This document shows, piece by piece, positions 1 through 5,357 of a stretch of 10,989 nt of DNA (the stretch's first letter is position 1; the number at the start of each line of letters is the position of its first letter). Source of the DNA: Acidobacteriota bacterium (GTDB lineage: Bacteria; Acidobacteriota; UBA4820; DSQY01); assembly GCA_021814085.1 (NCBI GenBank), contig JAKAJA010000030.1, positions 1-10,989 on the forward strand, read 5' to 3'. The notes under the pieces are model-generated. The model was given only the letters and a program-made list of their open reading frames with translations. It did no database searches and was not told the DNA's origin. The position numbers were made by a program, and so were the translations under genes.

Positions 1-1152
1 GATGGGCAGGTCGCCGGAGCGGACCTCGGCGGATGGGACCATGATCAGGACCCACTCCATGAGGTTTCGGAGCTCGCGCACGTTTCCCGGCCAAGCATAC
101 CGCATGAGGGCGTCCACGGCATCCCTGGAGACGGATTTTCCCGGTTTCCCGTACTGTTTGGCGAAGAAAGACAGGTAGTAGGTGCACAGCAAGGGGATGT
201 CGGAGGCACGCTCCCTGAGGGGTGGGACGGTTATGGGCAGGACGTTGAGCCGGTAGTAAAGGTCCTGCCGGAACCGCCCCGCGGAGATCTCCTCCGTGAG
301 GTGCTTGTTCGTCGCCGCGAGGACTCGCACGTCGGCCCGGAGCGTCTCGGTCCCGCCCACGGGCTCGAAGGTGTGCTCCTGGAGGACCCGGAGGACCTTG
401 GCCTGGGTGGCCATGCTCATGTCGCCCACCTCGTCCAGGAACAGGGTGCCCCCGTCGGCCTGGAGGAATTTCCCCTTCTTGTGCTCGATGGCCCCGGTGA
501 AGGAGCCCTTCCTGTGGCCGAAGAGCTCGCTCTCGATGAGCTCCGTCGGGATGGCCGCGCAGTTGAGCTCGACGAAGGGCTCGTCCATCCTGTCGCTGTA
601 GGCGTGGATGAGGCGTGCCACGAGCTCCTTCCCCGTGCCGTTCTCGCCGTAGATGAGGACGCGGCCCGAGGTGGGCGCGGCCCGCCTGATCTGCTCCTTC
701 AGGCGCAGGATGGCCTCGCTCTCGCCCACGAGGATGACCTCCTCCTGCATCCTCTCCTGGAGGATGAGGTTCTTCTCCTCGAGGCGCCGCTTCTTGAGCG
801 CGTTGCCCACGGTGAGGACCACCCTCTCGAGGGAGAGGGGCTTCTCCACGAAGTCGAAGGCCCCGAGCCTGGTGGCCTTCACCGCGGTCTCTATGGTGCC
901 GTGGCCCGAGATGACCAGGACCTCCGCGGGGACCGAAAGCCCCTTGAGCTTGGCGAGGACCTCGAGGCCGTCCATCCCCGGGAGCCAGACGTCCAGGAGG
1001 ATGACGTCGCAATCGGTCTGCGTGGCCATGGGCAGGGCCTCCTCGCCGCTGGCGGCCTCGCTCACGGAGTAGCCCTCGTCCTCGAGGATCTGCCGCAGCG
1101 TGCTCCTGATCCCCGCCTCGTCGTCCACGATGAGGATGCGTCCTTTAGCCAT
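1..1152 (-). CDS. ntrX: NtrX/NtrC-type sigma-54-dependent response regulator, C-terminus cut by window edge
   Basis: This is a bacterial enhancer-binding protein that, when phosphorylated, would hydrolyse ATP to open sigma-54 RNA polymerase complexes. The 384 visible residues hold a receiver domain (about 1-120: acidic pair D10/D11, phospho-acceptor D54, S82, K104) and a sigma-54 AAA+ domain (from about 155). In the AAA+ domain are Walker A GENGTGKE at 189-196, the sigma-54 contact loop written GSFTGA at 236-241, Walker B LFLDE at 257-261 and the RFRQDLYYRL arginine region at 313-322. The frame stays open to base 1, so the Fis-type helix-turn-helix expected in this family is outside the window. 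The chosen ATG (1152) follows a GGGG purine stretch; an in-frame ATG six codons upstream (1170) is possible. The neighbouring NtrY-like kinase is its likely partner. The family call is firm; NtrX rather than another NtrC-family member rests on the neighbourhood. Confidence 0.93.
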   Translation of the reverse strand, partial: MAKGRILIVDDEAGIRSTLRQILEDEGYSVSEAASGEEALPMATQTDCDVILLDVWLPGMDGLEVLAKLKGLSVPAEVLVISGHGTIETAVKATRLGAFDFVEKPLSLERVVLTVGNALKKRRLEEKNLILQERMQEEVILVGESEAILRLKEQIRRAAPTSGRVLIYGENGTGKELVARLIHAYSDRMDEPFVELNCAAIPTELIESELFGHRKGSFTGAIEHKKGKFLQADGGTLFLDEVGDMSMATQAKVLRVLQEHTFEPVGGTETLRADVRVLAATNKHLTEEISAGRFRQDLYYRLNVLPITVPPLRERASDIPLLCTYYLSFFAKQYGKPGKSVSRDAVDALMRYAWPGNVRELRNLMEWVLIMVPSAEVRSGDLPI

Positions 1153-1220
1153 TAGTTCGCCCCACGCCATCAGCTCGCAACTTCCTGCTCTTTCGCATCT
1201 GCGTTCCGCCTTCAGAGAGG

Positions 1221-1323
1221 GGACAGGTAACAGGAGACAGGGGACAGGATAGAAGCGCAACTTCGACCGACCGTCTGCGGCGCGAGATCATTTTCTTGCC
1301 CCCTGTCCCTTGTCCCTTGTCCC
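1221..1323. repeat. Imperfect inverted repeat of GGGACAGG/CCTGTCCC units between ntrY and ntrX
   Basis: The 171-bp gap 1153-1323 holds two clusters in opposite orientation. The left one (1221-1248) contains GGACAGG at 1221-1227 and 1242-1248, with ACAGG and GACAGG copies between. The right one (1302-1323) contains TGTCCCT at 1304, 1311 and 1318, an exact 7-bp tandem period. The two could pair across about 50 bases to form a long hairpin in the mRNA between the ntrY stop and the ntrX start. The right cluster abuts the ntrY stop codon. It resembles REP-like intercistronic elements; a role in mRNA processing, partial termination or protein binding is inference. No T-run follows it on the minus strand, so it is not a standard intrinsic terminator. 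Nothing else is recognisable in the gap. Confidence 0.7.
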
Positions 1324-3438
1324 TCATATCGGCAGCGCCACGATGAAGCCTGCGCCGCCCGAATAAGTCTCGTCCACGTGTATGCTTCCCCCGTGCTCCT
1401 CGAGAATCCTCGCGACTATGGCCAGACCGAGCCCCGTTCCCTTCCTCTTGGTGGAGAAATAGGGGAGGAAGAGCTTGGTCCTGTCTTCGGGGAGGATGCC
1501 CGGTCCCGTGTCGCGGATGGTCACCTTGGCCTGGCCCTTGTCCTCCCTGAGCGTGATGCTCACGGTGCCCGCCATTTCCATGGCCTGCAGGGCGTTCTCG
1601 AAGAGGTTTTTGAAGACGCGCCCCATGTGCTCCGTGTCCATGCGGACCAAGGGGAACGAATCGGGCATGTCCAGCTCGAAGCGGACTTCCGCGGAGGCGG
1701 TCCCGTAGGGCGCGGCCGTGTCCCGGATCAGGTCGGGCAGGGAGCACGGCCTGATGCGCAGCTCGGGAAGCCGGGCGAAGCGGGAGAAAGCGTTGACCAT
1801 GTTCATCATGGCCTCAACCTCGCGTTCGATGGCCTCCGTGCCTTCCTTTACGGCGGACTCCAGGTCCGGCGATTTTTCCAGAGCCTTCTTGTGGATGCGC
1901 TGGGCGGAGAGCCGGATGGGCGTGAGAGGGTTCTTGATCTCGTGGGCCATGCGCTGGGCCGCCTCCTGCCACGCCGCGATGCGCTGGGCGCGGGAGAGCT
2001 GGCTGATGTCCTCGAGGATCACGAGGTTTCCGAAGACGTCTCCGGATGGATCGCGCATGGGGGTGGCCGATACGGAGAGGATGGTCTGGCCCTCCCGCGT
2101 GCTGAGGGTCATCTCGTGGTTGAAGACGGGTCTCTGGGGCAGGTCCCCGAGGATGGCGCCCACGGGGGTCCATTCGGGACGCGAGACGACGCTTCGCAGA
2201 GACTGCCCGCGATCCACCCCGAGGATCTCCCTCGCCTTGTGGTTGAGGGTCCGGATCTCCCCTTCGGGGCCCGTGGAGACGACGCCGATGTTGAGGGTCT
2301 CCAGGAGGGTCTCGATGTACCTCCGCCCCCGTTCCGCGGACTCCGTAGTCAGCCTGAGCTCCGCGTTGCTCAGCTCGAGCTCCCCTTTGCTCGTCTCGAG
2401 GTCGCGGGTCATTCGGTTGAAGGACTCCACCACGGTGCCGATCTCGTCCTTGGCGCCGTAGGGAATGCGGTGGGACAGGTTGCCGCGGGAAAGCTCCCGC
2501 GTGCCCTCCAGGAGGAGCTGCAGGGGGACGCTGATCTCCCGCGAGAGGCGGGACCCGACCCAGACGGCCACGAAGGTCACGAGGAGGGTGAGGGCGAGGA
2601 ATGAGGAGATCATGCTCGTCTTGAGGGCCTTTCGCTGGCTCCGGATCTGGAGGTACTGCTGGTTGTTCTCGGCGATGAAGCGGGCCCGCTCGAACAGGCG
2701 TCTGGGCAGGGTCGCGCCAACGACCACGCCCACCTGCGAATCCACCGCCACGCCGCTCAGGACGGTGGGCTCCGGGGTGAGGTTGATCCAGCCCTTCAGG
2801 CCGCCAGGCTGGAAGATCTTCCCCGCGGTGTAACGGTTGAGGTCGGGAAAGGGGTCGGGCCGCTTAAGGAGGAACCGTCCCTCGGGCGTCACAAGGGCCA
2901 TGTCGTCCAGGTCCCCTGCCTTCCAGAGCTGGGCCGCCAGGGCGGGCCGCATCTCCCGGGAGACCTGTCTGAGCTGCCAAGCCAGGGCCTGAGCTTTTCG
3001 GTACGTGTTCTCCCGAGCCATGTCCATGGACTCGTCCACGAGCTGCTGCCCCGCCGCCGCCAGGCTGTTCATGGGGGAGCTGAACCAGCGGTCCACGGTG
3101 GATTCGATGAGGACGATGGCCCCGATGAAGAGGAGCAGGGAGGGCAGGAGGCCCAGCAGGACGAAGGCCGTGAGGAGCCGCGTCCTGAAGCGGGCGCCCT
3201 CTTGCTGGCGACGCCACTCGAGGAAGCCCTTCAGAAGCTCCCTGAAGAGGACGAATAGGAGGACCGTCATGAGGAGGAGGTTGGCGAGGGAGAGGGCGGC
3301 CAGGAGCCCGCTGCCGGCGGGGGTGAGCCCGGAGGAGTCCTGCTGGTGCTTGATGGCGATGATGAACCCCACCACCATGAGCAACCCGGCGCTGGCCACG
3401 AAGATGATGGCGAGGCGAGGCGACAGGCGCGGTCTCAT
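1324..3438 (-). CDS. ntrY: NtrY-like membrane sensor histidine kinase
   Basis: This 704-residue inner-membrane kinase would autophosphorylate on His and pass the phosphate to the downstream NtrX-like regulator. Three membrane segments lie near the N-terminus (about 10-29, 44-66, 86-111). An extracytoplasmic sensor region follows (about 112-272), then a fourth segment (273-296), HAMP (about 297-350) and PAS (about 370-480). The dimerisation/phospho-acceptor motif AHEIKNPLTPI carries His499. The ATPase domain has the N box NLFENALQ (611-618), G1 DTGPGI (643-648) and G2 GTGLGL (667-672), so all catalytic boxes are intact. The topology and length are those of NtrY. Its ATG overlaps the upstream DUF4390 stop by four bases (ATGA), and no Shine-Dalgarno is visible before it, so translation is probably coupled. 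The sensed signal is unknown; NtrY proteins are linked to nitrogen, redox or envelope state in other bacteria. Confidence 0.92.
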   Translation of the reverse strand: MRPRLSPRLAIIFVASAGLLMVVGFIIAIKHQQDSSGLTPAGSGLLAALSLANLLLMTVLLFVLFRELLKGFLEWRRQQEGARFRTRLLTAFVLLGLLPSLLLFIGAIVLIESTVDRWFSSPMNSLAAAGQQLVDESMDMARENTYRKAQALAWQLRQVSREMRPALAAQLWKAGDLDDMALVTPEGRFLLKRPDPFPDLNRYTAGKIFQPGGLKGWINLTPEPTVLSGVAVDSQVGVVVGATLPRRLFERARFIAENNQQYLQIRSQRKALKTSMISSFLALTLLVTFVAVWVGSRLSREISVPLQLLLEGTRELSRGNLSHRIPYGAKDEIGTVVESFNRMTRDLETSKGELELSNAELRLTTESAERGRRYIETLLETLNIGVVSTGPEGEIRTLNHKAREILGVDRGQSLRSVVSRPEWTPVGAILGDLPQRPVFNHEMTLSTREGQTILSVSATPMRDPSGDVFGNLVILEDISQLSRAQRIAAWQEAAQRMAHEIKNPLTPIRLSAQRIHKKALEKSPDLESAVKEGTEAIEREVEAMMNMVNAFSRFARLPELRIRPCSLPDLIRDTAAPYGTASAEVRFELDMPDSFPLVRMDTEHMGRVFKNLFENALQAMEMAGTVSITLREDKGQAKVTIRDTGPGILPEDRTKLFLPYFSTKRKGTGLGLAIVARILEEHGGSIHVDETYSGGAGFIVALPI

Positions 3439-4043
3439 GGCGTGGAGAGGGTCATGGTGGCCCAGGGGGTCTGGATGTCCCAGGGGATGATCCAGAGCGC
3501 GAAGTCGTTGAGGAGGTGGATCTGGCCCCTGACCGTGTAGGTCTCGGCGGGGCTCATGTTGGCCACTGAGGTCATCTTGATGTCCGTGGCCGACTCCGTG
3601 TACTTCACCATCTCGTCCCAGGTCTCCACCACGCGCTTGTCGAGGGGCTCGCCGTCCAGCTGCGTCTCCATGGCGAACTGGTGGGTGAGGGTGTCGTACT
3701 GCACGGTCTTGGATAGCTTCCGGCGGACCATGACCTTGGGAATCCAGCCGGGGCGGTGCTTGAGGAGCTCCACGGTGAAGGTGATGGTCACCTGGCGCGT
3801 GGACATGATGGCTTCCTTGAGGTCCGGGCGGTCGAAGGCGTCGCCGACCGAGAGGGAGACGAGGAGGTTGCTGTCCTGGTAGCGGTAGGACATGTCCTTG
3901 ACGCGCGGGGTGCTTGCGGCGGCGGGAAGGGGCCCCAACAGGAGGGCGGCGGCCAGGAGCGCCGCCATCAAGTCCCGCCCTGCCTTGCGGCCGGCATAAG
4001 GGAAGTGGATCGGTCCGGTCAGGCCGCCCATGTCACACCCCAT
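3435..4043 (-). CDS. DUF4390 secreted protein preceding ntrY
   Basis: This is a 202-residue exported protein of unknown function. A basic stretch (R19, K20, R23) precedes a hydrophobic segment (about 25-42) ending in PAAAS, so it has a signal peptide cleaved near residue 43. The mature part is predicted mostly beta-strand, with the pattern L-V-S-L-S-V-x-D-A-F near 61-70, TRQVTITFTVELL near 82-94 and a Trp-rich end. This fits DUF4390. In Betaproteobacteria a DUF4390 gene sits directly before ntrY-ntrX, as here, which supports the call and suggests a periplasmic partner or accessory of the NtrY sensor (inference). The start is uncertain. ATG 4043 has GGGAG only two bases upstream, while ATG 4031 (residue 5) has GGGG at better spacing. 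Starting at residue 26 would lose the basic region, so it is unlikely. It lies 15 bp downstream of the PIN-PhoH gene. Confidence 0.85.
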   Translation of the reverse strand: MGCDMGGLTGPIHFPYAGRKAGRDLMAALLAAALLLGPLPAAASTPRVKDMSYRYQDSNLLVSLSVGDAFDRPDLKEAIMSTRQVTITFTVELLKHRPGWIPKVMVRRKLSKTVQYDTLTHQFAMETQLDGEPLDKRVVETWDEMVKYTESATDIKMTSVANMSPAETYTVRGQIHLLNDFALWIIPWDIQTPWATMTLSTP

Positions 4044-4058
4044 GGCTCCCGCGGGCGC

Positions 4059-5357
4059 TCACAGGACGTTCGCCGCGATTTCGGCGAGGTCCGAGCGCTC
4101 GCCCCGTGAGAGGGTCATGTGGCCCGCGAGGGGTTCGTTCTTGAACCGCTCCACCACGTAGGTGAGCCCGTTGGACGAGCTGTCGATGTAGGGGTTGTCG
4201 ATCTGGTAGGGGTCGCCTGTCAGGATCACCTTCGTGTTCTCCCCCGCGCGGGTGATGATGGTCTTGACCTCGTGAGGGGTGAGGTTCTGAGCTTCGTCGA
4301 TGATCATGTACTGCGCGGGGATGGAGCGGCCCCGGATGTAGGTCAGGGCCTCGATCTGGAGGATGCGCTGGTCCACGAGCTCCCGGTAGGCATCGTGCCC
4401 GCGGTTGCTGTAGGAGAGGTTCAGCAGGAGCTCGAGGTTGTCGAATATGGGCTGCATCCACGGCTTGAGCTTCTCCTCCAGCTCCCCGGGGAGGTAGCCG
4501 ATGTCCCGGCCCATGGGGAAGATGGGGCGCGTCACGAGAAGGCGCTGGTAGACCTGCTGGTCCGAAACCTTGTGCAGGCCCGCGGCCAAGGCCAGGAGGG
4601 TCTTGCCGGTCCCCGCCTTGCCCACGAGGGTCACGAGGGGGATCTGATCGTTCATGAGCAGGTCGATGGCGAACCGCTGCTCCTTGTTCCTGGGAGAGAT
4701 CCCCCAAAGGGGCTTGGCCTCTTCCACCGGGGACAGGCTCTTGTCCGCGGGGACGTGCTTGGCGAGGGCCGTGTGGGACGGGTTCTCCTCGTCCACGAGC
4801 ATGACCATCTCGTTGGGATGGAGGTCCCACTCGCAGGGGAGGGATTTCTTGGAGAACATGGCGTCCAGCGTCTTCCTGGGCACCGTGAGGGTGGTCCAGC
4901 CGTTGTAAAGCTCGTCGATCTGGACCTTGTCGGTCTCGTAGTCCTCGGCGGGCACGCCCAGGGCGTCGGCCTTGATGCGGAGGTTCGTGTCCTTGGTCAC
5001 GAAGACCACGTCCTTGCCCTGCCTCTTGTAGAAGAGCGCCACGCCGAGGATGAGGTTGTCGGCGCTCCCCTCGCGGATGGAGCGGGGGAGGACCGGGTCC
5101 AGCTCCTCCACGACCACCCGGAGGGTCCCGCCCGACTCCAAGGCGATGCCGCTGGAGAGGGGCCCCTTGAGGCGGAGCCGGTCCAGCTCGCGCGACACCT
5201 CGCGGGCGTTACGGCCGATCTCCGTGACTTCGCGCTTGAACCGGTCCACCTCCTCGATGACCCAGATGGGGATCACCACCTCGTGTTCCTCGAAGCGGAA
5301 GATCGAGCGGGGGTCGTGGAGGAGGACGTTGGTGTCCAGGACGTAGGTGCGGGTCAT
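4059..5357 (-). CDS. PIN-PhoH protein (PhoH2/YlaK-like ATPase with RNase-type PIN domain)
   Basis: This cytosolic protein of 432 residues joins an N-terminal PIN nuclease-fold domain (about 1-150) to a C-terminal PhoH ATPase (about 215-432). PIN acidic residues visible are D8 in VLDTN, D100 in SADNLIL and D123 in TKDTNLR; the fourth is probably E35 or E36. The PhoH part has Walker A GKAGTGKT (246-253), Walker B MIIDEAQ (351-357) and the TGDPYQID motif (380-387). Characterised PhoH2 proteins unwind and cut RNA, so an RNA-processing role is expected. Length matches the family. The ATG at 5357 overlaps the upstream kinase stop (ATGA) and has a strong AAGGAG five bases upstream. The frame runs open far upstream under the kinase gene, but the PIN fold begins exactly at this ATG, so longer versions are spurious. 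Its operon position suggests co-expression with the Ser/Thr kinase. Confidence 0.93.
   Translation of the reverse strand: MTRTYVLDTNVLLHDPRSIFRFEEHEVVIPIWVIEEVDRFKREVTEIGRNAREVSRELDRLRLKGPLSSGIALESGGTLRVVVEELDPVLPRSIREGSADNLILGVALFYKRQGKDVVFVTKDTNLRIKADALGVPAEDYETDKVQIDELYNGWTTLTVPRKTLDAMFSKKSLPCEWDLHPNEMVMLVDEENPSHTALAKHVPADKSLSPVEEAKPLWGISPRNKEQRFAIDLLMNDQIPLVTLVGKAGTGKTLLALAAGLHKVSDQQVYQRLLVTRPIFPMGRDIGYLPGELEEKLKPWMQPIFDNLELLLNLSYSNRGHDAYRELVDQRILQIEALTYIRGRSIPAQYMIIDEAQNLTPHEVKTIITRAGENTKVILTGDPYQIDNPYIDSSSNGLTYVVERFKNEPLAGHMTLSRGERSDLAEIAANVL

Noticed and set aside
301..1155. Long plus-strand open frame antisense to the ntrX-like gene
   Set aside because: Its product is Glu/Leu/Gly/Asp-rich without domain character, typical of a shadow frame in GC-rich DNA; the minus strand encodes a complete receiver and AAA+ domain.
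1378..2604. Long plus-strand open frame antisense to ntrY
   Set aside because: Shadow frame; the minus strand has all histidine kinase motifs.
3435..3968. Shorter DUF4390 start at residue 26
   Set aside because: It would remove the basic n-region of the signal peptide; starts at 4043 or 4031 fit better.
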